Origin: Luscinia megarhynchos
Taxonomy: Eukaryota > Chordata > Aves > Passeriformes > Turdidae
DNA: 64,000 nt
Direction: 5' to 3'
Assembly: GCA_034336665.1 (NCBI GenBank)
Contig: CM067569.1
Span: forward strand, 23,533,320-23,597,319
Shown here: in pieces, positions 24,869-35,757 of the stretch
Layout: each line of letters begins with the position of its first letter
Position numbering within the stretch: the first letter of the stretch is position 1
Translations under genes and position numbers: made by a program
Notes under the pieces: generated by a model
Told to the model about the DNA's origin: nothing
Seen by the model: only the letters and a program-made list of their open reading frames with translations
Database searches by the model: none

Positions 24869-27800
24869 ATTAGAAAAGCATGAAAAATTAATGTATATGG
24901 ATGTATATACATTTATGTATTTGTAGATAAGCTCCTTGTCTGTAGAAGTTAAATTAGAGATTCCAACAAGTAGTGGTGTTTTGTTCAAAATTATTTTTTC
25001 AAGATACACCCAGAAACAACTGAATTAAAGTCAAACAAATTGAAAAGCTCTTCTATTTCCATCTATTTCTACTTATTAGGAGATCAAAAGTTCACTCCCA
25101 AGCTTCCTGCTCTCTTGGCATCCACAGAGGACATTGCAGCCATCAGACATCCCTGTAATTCTCTTCAGTATCCTTCTGATTCATTCTCCATTGATGGAGT
25201 GGTGTAGTTAGAGGCTGTGTAACAACCACTGTCTTCACTTTTGGCTACCTGTGGATGGAGACTGGCAAAGTATATCAGAACTAGCCCATCTCAGGGGAGC
25301 TTCTGTGACTTTATGGACAAAGTCAGAATTATTTATGGGTGTACACAGAGAAAAATCTTGCATGTCCACTGTAGTTTATAACTAAGTGAAGGAAATCCTG
25401 TAATCATAAGGATATATATATATATATATTTAAGTCTATAGATACTGAACAAATTTCCATTTCAAGCTTTGAGCATCTTAACACAAGCTGAAATTCTCTA
25501 AAGAAATATGTGACTGTTTAATTTGTGATTGTTCAATTTGTTCTTGCAAACATCCACAGCAATAAAATGCCCTCCACTGTGATTATTTTAATAGTGCTGC
25601 ATTGCCTCCAGAAAAACGAACAAACAAAACCCCAAACAAAAGCAACAAGATATAGGATCATCAATCTGAAATTACTTTTATGTTTTGCTTTCCTCATTTA
25701 AGAATTTTAAAAAAGGAGATACCAGCACCTAAAATAACTGGACCATGTATTAAATATGAACTTTAGTTTTACAGTAGAAGTGCTGCTGTTTCCCTGTGCT
25801 CTGTAAGGGGCTCTTCCAAAGAGCTGGCTTACAACTGCGTCTGTTCCCCCATCCCCTGTTGTCAAAATGATAACAAGAAATGCAGCTGAATGACCTGATT
25901 TCATAGGACAAGCTGACCTGTTTCATTGTTCAATCTTTAGCCATAAGCTTCAAGTGCCAGTCCTCTGGGGATATTTTTGGAAATATGTAGAAACCACATT
26001 CAATGGATGCAGTCAATGTAAGGAGTAGAAATATCACTGAATTGCAGTGCTGTTAATTTAGTGCTAAAGAATAATGCTCCTTGTAGTGTTCTGTTCAGCA
26101 TGGGAGGAGATTTTTACAGTTATGAAAAAAATTAAACTGGGACAGATCTGCTGATAGAGATCGCCTACTTATCTTCTTGACTCTCATACTTATAAGTAAA
26201 AAATAACAGGAAAACCAAAACAAAACACTTTAATATGATGACATGGTCTGGAACCTCAAAATGAAGAAAATTCCATTTGAAAACTAGTCAATAAATTGGG
26301 CAAATATCATTGACTTCATGAGAACTAGGTGATGGACTTCCAAAACATTAATTTTATGCAGGGGAATTTTGGATTTGGGATATCCTTTATTCTAGGATAT
26401 TGGAAAGATACCAGAGAAATCATTGGGAAAGTTTAAATATGTTCCTTTACTGAATATCCTAATTTTGTAATTATTCTTTCCATCCTTGAATAGTCTAGGT
26501 TTTGCTGTACAAGTACTCCTTATCCTGTCATCTTTGGTATGCTAATGATGTCTGAAGCTGTTAGAGATGACCACACACGAAAATATTTCCATCACATCAT
26601 GAAACATCTTTCTAGTCAGTGTGAGCCCTGTAACAGGAAATACTATATTGCTGTTAACTGCTCAGGAGAATGGCACAGAAATACAAGAACAACAAAATTC
26701 AGTTAAAAATATGTAAGAAGATAATAATTCTTTTTTTCAAAATCTTGGTGAATATTGAAAAATCATAATGCTGCTAATGTGGCCCCTGGTTTTTGTGTAT
26801 ATGTAGGAAGAATTCAGGAGCTACTTAAAAAAAATTAGTGTGAGTAGCTGAAAGTACTTTCCTAAAGCTGGTTTTACACTGAAATGTGGCCTTCTACAAA
26901 CAAATGGCCTTTAAGAGCCAAATATTGCTATAAAAACTTTGATCCATGATTATGAATGGTTTTCTACAGAGAATACATTGATTATTATGTTCAGTAAGGA
27001 CTTTGTGTGGCAGGGCTAGGGGAAGGATAGTTAACATTTTAACCCAACAAATGACATTTTGGTTTTGTGTCCTTTCTCTCTTCGGATTCTTGTTAAATCC
27101 ATTGCCTCAGAGAGAATTCTGCCTACTCCCTCTAAGAGAGATCTCTGATTTTATAATTTCAGATTATTGTGTAAGTTAATTTAGGTGATCCTGTATAATA
27201 TTAGATTGTTAATATTAGACTGTATAATCAAGTTAAATTCTTCCATAAGTAATAAATACACATTCAAGTGTTTTGTTTCACAATAGATTCACAATAAGTT
27301 ACAAAGTTAAACATCAGCAAATCCTTTTTAGCCAATTACCTTTCTATGCTGATATTGGTATTCTCAGTCTCTTTTGTGCACTGTGGGCTGCAGAACCTTT
27401 GCTCACATGTATGGCCAGGTTAACTCATTTGGCAGACAAAAAGTCCTTTGATTTTTGGCCTTGAAAAATATTATCACCTCACATTTCAAGCATTGAAATA
27501 CAAAATATCAAAAGCATATTGTTTAAGTTTCTTCGATGGCATAATGATATAATTTCTCAGTTCTCTTTACTTCAGTCAGTGCCTTGGATCTGGCCCCAGG
27601 TCCTAACTCATGACTTTTGGACATTGTTATTGAGACACTGCACTGACAGTTAACACTGCCTCCTTATCCAATCATACAACAAAACTGTGTTTGTATGGAT
27701 CCAAACATCCTTAGCAGAGCTAATGCTTTAACTTGTAGAAGAGCAAAAACTGAAAATATGGGACTGATTTTCAGTGTCTCTTAACAGAAATTTTAAAAAC

Positions 27801-28010
27801 AATGTAATTTTTTTCCACAGAAATCTGTGGCAACACTAGCAGGATGGTGTTTGTGGAGATCTCCTGCCCAAAGTTAATGTACTTAGCTGTTCTGTAGTTG
27901 TCCTGGCTACCTGCTAGCAGTGTAGAAATTGCAATGTAACATGTCACCAAACCAGAACTCTGCAGATTGTGTTCTCACATGTCCAGAGTGATCAAGTATC
28001 ACCTGCCACA
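24869..28010. other. Unique AT-rich non-coding DNA
   Basis: No gene was found. A TA dinucleotide run lies at 25412-25430. Near-identical 15-mers lie in tandem at 25510-25524 and 25525-25539. Everything else looks single-copy and AT-rich, with frames no longer than about 65 codons. Confidence 0.55.
25412..25430. repeat. (AT)n microsatellite
   Basis: An uninterrupted alternating A/T run of about 19 bases follows 'aagg' and is followed by 'ttaag'. Simple slippage repeat. Confidence 0.85.
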
Positions 28011-28070
28011 TAAGAGGGGAATTAGTCTTTTAAAGTCACTGGCTCTTTTAAAAGACTAATTCCCCTCTTA
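28011..28070. repeat. Perfect 24-bp hairpin (inverted repeat, 12-nt loop)
   Basis: Bases 28011-28034 (starting TAAGAGGGGAATTAGTC) are exactly the reverse complement of 28047-28070 (ending CTAATTCCCCTCTTA). The spacer 28035-28046 reads GTCACTGGCTCT. All 24 pairs match and pairing ends sharply on both sides (A/C outside, G/T inside). The arms carry a GGGGAA/TTCCCC core, so this is not low-complexity. I know no repeat family of this form. It could be a local template-switch product, a very small non-autonomous palindromic element, or a structured transcribed element; the stem would fold equally from either strand. Confidence 0.93.
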
Positions 28071-31000
28071 CATGCATGTTTTACATGTTTTGCAATTGGC
28101 TGAATAATGCAGAAGCCTGGACTGAATATAAATTCATAATTTGGAAAGTTGTACTCAGTGAATTAGCAGGTGCCTTGCTAATTTATTTTTTTTATTGGTG
28201 AAAATTTAAGAAATTGGGAAATATGGGGGAACAGATGACTTATCATCAGGTTAGCAGACCCTAGGCCATTCCTGGCTGGGGTGAAAATAAAAAGTAGCTG
28301 ATAGCATCCACTTAGCACCATCATACCTACCAGTAGGTAGCACTACTTCATTGCTCTAAGGCAATTTAGATATTTATGTGATAATTATTTCTGTCCTCCT
28401 TACAAAACCAAAAAATGAGCTCAGGGTGATTTGCCTGAGTCTGGGAATGGAGAGGAGTGCAGAACATGAGGCAGTGGAGGGAAAGCAGGGGCAGAGACAT
28501 GAAAGATTTTAGTGCAGCTCCTGAGCATCACCTAAACTCACCCAGAACAAAACCCCCACATTTAGGTTTTGATGCTCTGCCTTGTTAGAAATAGCTGAAA
28601 GTGTGTGGTAGATGTGTATTAAGAACAGAAGTAATTTCTGCAATACAGCAGATGGCTGTTGCCTTTCTCAGTCAGTTCTCAATTTGTTGTGCAACATTTT
28701 AGTATGAATAAGTATTTTGGAGAAGAGGTGAAGTACAGATCCTGACCCCATAAGTTTCCACAGTGGTTTTTGCAAAATTTAGAATGTTCACCCAAGTGGA
28801 AAAGCTTTACTAAATATGAATGAAACAAAACCAATATGTTATCAGAAAAGTAGCTATGCTACTTTTCAGCATGACTGTTTCATAGTCTGTGTGTAAATAC
28901 CAAATTTTACTATCTCTCAGAATTAAGATGGTATAATTCACAGCATCTAGAGGCTTTTTTTCCCCAGAGCAGGCTCTCAAAATCTGAAGGTCTTTAATCT
29001 TCTCTATAGCTAAATCCCATGATTTTTAATTCTATATTTGTTTTCTTCTTGAAGTTTCTGTTACTTTTAAGGGAATTCTGGATTCACCTATGCATTTCCA
29101 AGGTGTTAACCCAGTTTTTTTTAAACACTGTTGTACTATTACATTGAACAAGTGACTGAATTTCCTGACGAGGAATTATGTCAATCAACTTGAAATGTGC
29201 ATAACAAATTAGTAAATGAATGCAAATTCATTCACTGTCAGATGATGTTTCTTGTCAGATTAACTTGTGCACCTCCCCAACTGCAGTGGTTCACGAGAGT
29301 TGCACCTCTTATGCTTTATTCCTTGGGTTTGTTATTAGTGCTTCTTATGGTTCTGTAGCGTGTAAGATATCAGTCTCTTGATACCTGAGTCCTGTTCCTT
29401 GGTAATTAATGAAGGAAATTTTTAATTCAGTGCATTTTCAACAAAATAATGGTTTTAGCACTGCACAGTCTTCTGCCTGTTTAAGAACACTACTTAGCCA
29501 CAAAAAGGTCACTCAGATCCCACTGGATGGGTAAGCATACACTCAGCTTTACACTTCCCAAGGACAGAGTCCTTATTCAAACTGAACATCACAAGCACTT
29601 CATCCATTTAGGCTCCTACAGAAATCTCTCAGCACACACCAAATTTTAATGAAATTTTATGAAATTCCTAATGATACCATAATCACAAAAATAATAATGA
29701 GTGTATAATACTATTTTCCAAATATTCAGTATATATGATTTTGACTCTTCCTACATACTTTAATTTGCTTCTGAGTGACGTTTTATCTTTCCCTTTATCA
29801 CTAACCTAGACAAATATTTCATGTAAGCAGTAAATTTGTTATCTATTTTATTACATTTCTAATATATACTGATAATATAATGGATCCCCTCTGAATTGCC
29901 TGCTATCCAGTGAACCAATTAGATATTACATCCTTTAAGCAGATATGAGTCCACAGGTCATTCAGTATTAATCACCTGCATTTTTACAGGCAACTTGTAA
30001 CATTTTAAAGCAGCCCACTGCTTTAAGGTATAAAATTACTCTTTTCTATATACTTGCTTGACTTCAGCATATCATGTGATTTCATTTTCTCTTATGTAGC
30101 TGTCAATGAATTTAGTAATTATTGTATTGCTGTACGAAATTTTGTAGAGTTTACATTTGCCTTTTCCCTTCCCTTTTTTGTGCCAAGGTTGGAGGGATGA
30201 GCAAGGATCTGAGGGTGGTGATGAAACAGCAATAACCAAGATGATGAAATATTGGATCTTGTGGGGATCATCACAAATTCACCCGCTCGATTTCTACCTG
30301 GATTTTGACATTTCTATATTACCTGACATTTCTACCTGGATTTTACTGAGCCTAGATATTTTTGAGAGCGTTTGTGGAATCCGTGAACTCAGATTTTAAA
30401 TTCATCTCTCCCCAAAATTTAAGCCTGACATCTTGGTTCATGCCTGTCACGTTTGGAAAGTTAAATCCGGCTTTGGGCTTAAAGGCAGATTCTGATATTT
30501 GGAAATACAGAGTCAGTAATAACTTGATAGAGTAGGAAATAGTCATATTAGCAGTGTCTTGTTCTAGCAAACCACACTCCAGTGATCTAATGTTAGGCCA
30601 GCTGTTAATAATTTTACAAGCAGAGCGTGAAATAGTAGCTTGATACCTGACTAAGGGGGAGCTACAGCACTGCACATGAACATTTAAGTGTAGTACCCAC
30701 AGTGAGCAGATATTAATGCTGTTTCAAGGAGTGTCAGTGAAGAGTCTTTGATATTGTGATTGGGATACTTGCTATTACATCCATAGTGACAGCTCCAATT
30801 GACAGGATTAAAAAGGCAAAATTAGAAAAGGAATTATTTCATGCCCTCAAGTACAGATAAGAATGGTTACATCTCTGCTGCGTGTCTTGGCTTGACAGTG
30901 GATTTTTTTTCTTCTGGCTTTTCATACCCGGCACAATTCTTAAATTCTCTTTGTCACTTCACTTAGTCTCCTCTCTTATATTCTCTCCCTTCCTGCCACT

Positions 31001-31852
31001 TCTTTTTATTCTCCTTACCCTACCCCTCAAAACCTCCATTGTTTCTAAATGTCTCTTTTGTAACTTTTATGTATTTTATAGTTTAGAATTATTTTTTGTC
31101 CTCATGAATTCTTTCTGTAGTAGCTTTTTTAGTTCTTGTCCCATACTTTAGGTGTTCATCTATCAGATTATAGTGAGAGATGGTGCCAGCTTTGGGCCTT
31201 GCCATCACTTTGGTTCCTGCCACTTACCTCAAAACCTTTGTGGTGCTGCTTTTGCCCAGAAAATAATTTCAGCAGAAGACATTAGACCGTGTTTGCCTTT
31301 CTGATCTTGGATCTGCTTTAGGTACTAGAAGGTATCAAGATCTCAACGAAGGTCATTTTTAAACCAATGATTGTAAAATGTGTGATTGAAGATTTGGTTA
31401 TGGTATTAAGATCCCTAAGACACTGAAATTCCTGTTACTAAAGGAATTTTTGTCCTTTCAGTGCCTTGCACTCACAACCTCAATCTCCACAGATGTCCAA
31501 TTTGGATCATCTTAGCCATGAAGAAGTGCTAGAGGGAGTCGTAAAGATGGTTTTTTTTAAGAGATCTGGCTCTCTGTACCTGATTGCCCCATTAGTACCA
31601 AATGTCCTGAGGTTTTGCTATCCTGTCATGCATCAGTCTGTAGAAGAAGCCTGCAGGATATGTCCTAGGAGATGGACCTTACAGGTAGCTGGCTGTTTCA
31701 GTTATTTTCTGTGGGCTGATTAGTTTTATGGTGCTGGTATTTGATATAATTTAATTGCAGTTATTGGGTAATTAATTTTGCTAGAGGCAGAAGTGGATCC
31801 CTGAAGAGACATTTATTATTTTATATCACAATCAACTTTTTTACATTTCTTA
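28071..31852. other. Unique AT-rich non-coding DNA
   Basis: No gene was found. A 10-bp stem with a 3-base loop lies at 28845-28867, a small triplicated unit lies at 30288-30344, and a pyrimidine-rich stretch runs through about 30,940-31,060. Open frames reach about 107 codons (30352-30675, minus) without support. Confidence 0.55.
30288..30344. repeat. Threefold imperfect tandem repeat (about 19 bp)
   Basis: 'atttctacctggatttt' occurs exactly at 30290-30306 and again at 30328-30344. A diverged unit, 'gacatttctatattacct', lies between them. This is a local duplication with an approximately 19-base period. Confidence 0.75.
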
Positions 31853-31938
31853 TTTCTATTTGTAATGAAATCAGTGAACTGATCTTATTACAAATAGAAA
31901 CAAATAATTGATAATTCTTAAATAATAATCAATTATTT
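31853..31938. repeat. Two adjacent hairpin-forming inverted repeats
   Basis: First hairpin: 31853-31866 (TTTCTATTTGTAAT) is the exact reverse complement of 31887-31900. Inside it, 31870-31875 (ATCAGT) pairs with 31878-31883 (ACTGAT), with a 3x3 junction holding one A-T pair, one G-T wobble and one A-C mismatch. The result is a nearly continuous stem with a tiny loop. Second hairpin, two bases later: 31902-31912 (AAATAATTGAT) pairs perfectly with 31928-31938 across a 15-base spacer. The surroundings are AT-rich, which makes the second less remarkable; the first has a mixed inner sequence. No family was recognised. Confidence 0.85.
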
Positions 31939-34511
31939 AAAAAGTAAAGATAGTTAATAATTTTTTCATTCCTTTCAGTTTATAGTGTAAAGATTAAAAT
32001 AAACTTGAAAAAAATCTATGCATAACTTCATAACTGGAAATTTGTGGCTCAGTTTTTGGCTGAATTTTTGTAGAACTTGCAGATTAAAAGTGGTGTTGTC
32101 AGGCAGCATCAATGGCTTTTTTCAGATTAGCCAAAACTTTACCAGTGTTTATATCATAAATAGGCAGTATGGTACACATTTTAAAAAAATAATCTATCCT
32201 GTATTTTTGGCATGCAAGTGTCAGGTTTAAATGAGTCACATGACAAAAATTATGAGATGCAAATACACCTAGGAAGAATAACATAATTTTATGAATATTC
32301 ATCAAACAGTGAAAATCTAGTGTAGAGAGAATTCCATTTTTTCTTTACTTTTTTTTTTCCTTGATTAAGGAGAGAATTCTTTCAGACTACATTATAAACA
32401 CAAAATGGTTTTTGCCCAGTCTGTAGATGGAGTAACAAGGAGGGGGTTCAGTGCACAGTGACATTTCACCTTGCCATAATTGCTTGCAATTGCTATTGGA
32501 AGTTCGACCAACAGGTCAGGTCCTATAATATCCTACTTCCTTATTCATGAATAAAGCAAAAGGTAAAATATGTAAAACGACCACAGCTTTTGCATGTGTG
32601 ACCTGAAGTGTGATATTAAACTAGTCACAAAATAATTACCCCTTGATGTAATAGAATATATAATGTTCTGCTTAGAGCTTGGCACATTTTCTGACCAAAT
32701 ATGGTTTTGTGTGGAAAAAAAAATGAGAAAATGTTTGTCGAGTTCAAATTTTCATTCTAAAATGTTTGAGAAATTTTCTAAGGTGTTTCAAAACTTTGGA
32801 ATACTTGAAACCATGGTTAAATATCTTGAAATTAACAAAATACTCATTTCAACAGATCCAAGGTTAATTTTTATCAAACGTAATGTATTATGTGGGAAAA
32901 AGAATCAAAGTATTTGAATGGGATTTTGGGTTTGATGGAACTAAATTTTATGCCCAAACATATTAATGAGTATTTTAAAAATACTCTTTTATGGTATTTA
33001 TTATAAATACAAGTTCAGTTTTAAAACATTTAGTGAGGCAAGAAATTCTTGGTAATAAATTTTAAATATTGCAAATAAGTTCAGCCATTTGCTAAGGGCC
33101 AGGGAAGATAATCACAGAGCTGTCACCATACAAAGGGTATCCACTTTCTTTTCATCTTTCTTCCAGTGTTCACATCGCAGTAAAAGCTAAGCAGTATGAG
33201 ACAAGAGGAAAACATATTTACTGATTCCCCAGAAGCTGTGACATAGTTCAGTTGCTCTATTGTATTCTGTGAGTCACAGGTCTCAGCAAGCATGTGACAC
33301 CTTGGTGAGTTTAGGAGGGTGCCAGTGTGTGAGGAGCAGTCCTTGCACTGTGCTGTGCAGAGCAGCCACCACGGATTGCTGGTGTAATCCACGTGCAATT
33401 GATTGCAGCAATCCATGTGCTGCCCTCACAGAATCTCTGTACCTCTCTGTAGCCTTAGGAGGAGCTCCAGGTTGGAGTTAACTGAGTTCTAGCTGTCCTT
33501 TGCCATCTAACTGCAGTCTTCTGCTCAAATACATTTCTGTATTAGTTAAAGGAATTTACACCTTTTCAGCTTTCCTGCAACTGTAGAGTGCTTTTTAGTG
33601 TTCAGGGCTTTTGTTCCAGCATCTTATAGAATTCAGATTCAGGAGGAAATGTGGAATAGTAGAGCTGTCCCCAGGAACCCTTGTGAGCTGATCTAACAAC
33701 GTGCATACCTACTGACTGAATTAGCTGGATTGCAATAGAGAGAATGGGCTGCAGAGATCTTAAGCTGATGAAGGGGTCTGTGAGGAAGCATGATAATTTA
33801 TTTACAGAAGGTTTATTATGATATACTGGTCTCCGCTAGGCTTCAACTTCTTTTCAGTCGAAGTTTTACTAAATGCAATTTGAATAGATTTTCTTCTTTA
33901 TATATTTTTATTAAATTATACTTTTCAATTCATGATTTGGCTTGGGGTAGATTTTGCAGAGATCTTTTTAGATACTGTATTCTTTATGTTAGCCTCACTT
34001 TGGGAAAATGTTTCCACATCGCAGACCTGCTCATTTGCAAGCATTAGCTCTGCTGCATGTCTGTGTTTTACTTTATGCATTATTAAAGATTTCAGTTCAA
34101 GAGCCTATGTAATTGGCTTATTAATGCCAAGTCTTCTCTGATTTCTTTAGTTTTATTTATACTCGTTTCTTGTTCCCAAGCATACCTATTCTCTTCTACG
34201 TAAATATTCTCTATTTTGGAAATAAAAAAAAATACCACTTCTGGGTACAGCAATGAATTAAGTCTATGGGAATTTAGTTTATACATTAATATGTAAGAAA
34301 AATGTGAATCCCCTTTTATTATTTCCCTATGGCATGTACCTTACTCTGCATGGTTTAAATGCTGGGAATACCTTTGAAATGATGGCCCTAATAAACCTGC
34401 TTGTCACCTACCAGTGTATATGTGTGACCAGGACTACATCTGCAAATAGGTGCAAGCACAAACACCAGCCTTGGCATGACACAAGAGCTAGAGTGCTGCT
34501 CCAATAGCAGC
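31939..34511. other. Unique AT-rich non-coding DNA
   Basis: No gene was found. At 33388-33420 a short 'aatccacgtgc' / 'aatccatgtgc' pair repeats around a 'ttgattgcag' centre. Frames on both strands around 33123-33481 are under 100 codons and unsupported. Confidence 0.55.
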
Positions 34512-35757
34512 TATCATGGAATGGTTTGGGTCACAAGGGACCTTCACAGTCACCTATTTCTAACTCTCCTGCTATGGGCAGGGCCATCTTCCAAGCTGCC
34601 CTTGGGCACTTCCAGGGATGGGTCATCTGTGACTTCTCTGGGCAACCTGGTCCGATGCCTCACCACCCTCATGATGAAGATTTTTTTCCCAATAGCTGAT
34701 CTAAACATGTCCTCTGCCAGTTTAAATGCATTCCCCCTTGTTCTGTCACTACAAGGCCGTGTCAAAAGCTCCTTTTCAGCCTTCCTGTAGGCCCCCTTTA
34801 GTACTAGAAGGCTACTATAAGATCTTCTGGGGCCTTCTCTTTCCAGATCTGGGTAGCCTAAATTCTCTCAATCTGTCTTCACGGGAGAGACGCTGCAACC
34901 CTTTGATCATCCTTGAACTCACTCCAACAGGTCTGTGTGCTTCTTATGTTGGGAACCCCAGAGCTGGTGCAGCTCTCCAGGTAAGATCTCATGAGAGTGG
35001 AGAAGAGGAGGGGAGTCCCCTCCCACCCTCACCCTGCTGGCCACACGGCCCTTGATGCAGCCCAGGATATGATTGGGTTTCTGGGCTGCAAGAGAAAACT
35101 GCCAGGTCATCTCCAGCCTCTCATCCACCAGTGCTCCAAGCAGGGCTCCTCAGCAGGGCTTCTCCCACTGCCCAGCCTGTGCTCAGGATTGCTCCAAGCC
35201 AGGTGCAGGACCTTGCACCTGGGCTTATTGAACTTCATGAGGTTTGCATGGGCCCATTTCTTCAGCCAGGGTCCCTCTGGAAGGCATCCATCCCTCAGGT
35301 GTGCCAACAGCACCACTAAGCCTGGTGTTGTACTCAAGCTTCCTTGCTCTGAGTGTGCCCATCCAGCCAATTCCTTGAGTAGTCCATCCATCAAATCCAT
35401 GTCTCTCCAATGACAGTGATGTCATATAGTGTACCGTCAAATACCTTGCACAAGTCCAGGTACATATCAATCACTCTTCTATCATCCATCACAACTGTAA
35501 CCACTATGACTGTAACAGTCATAAAAGGCCAAAACATTTTTCAGGCACAATTCACTCTTAGTGAAGCCATGGTGACTTTCATTAATGGCCTCCTTAGTTA
35601 ACAAGTGCCTTAGCACAGTTTCCAGGTGGAAACTATGGCATGCACCAGGATTTTTCCAGGCACTGAGGTGAGACTGACTGGACTGTAGTTCCCTGGGTCT
35701 TGCTTATTTGCCTTTTTACATATTGGGAGTTATGTTTATCCTTTTCCAGTCAGTAAG
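34512..35757 (-). mobile_element. CR1 LINE, 5'-truncated and internally deleted
   Basis: Read on the minus strand, this is the 3' part of a CR1 non-LTR retrotransposon: the end of the reverse-transcriptase frame and the 3' end. On the plus strand the landmarks are 'tcatggaatggtttgggtca' at the 3' tail (34514), 'acttccagggatgggtcatc' (34609), 'ttctctgggcaacctggt' (34634), 'cagcccaggatatgattggg' (35058), 'ggtgcaggaccttgcacc' (35201), 'aaatccatgtctctccaa' (35394), and 'gtgagactgactggactgta' (35668). A jump after about 35330 drops a block that full CR1 copies carry there. Frameshifts and stops have broken the frame, so it is inactive. The plus-strand frames of 97-140 codons in this block (for example 34991-35413) are antisense shadows. 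Confidence 0.93.

Noticed and set aside
28845..28867. 10-bp stem with a 3-base loop
   Set aside because: It is real but short, and within reach of chance over 64 kb of AT-rich sequence; not listed as a separate element.
34991..35413. 140-codon plus-strand open frame and overlapping frames
   Set aside because: All lie inside the CR1 copy, antisense to its old polymerase frame.
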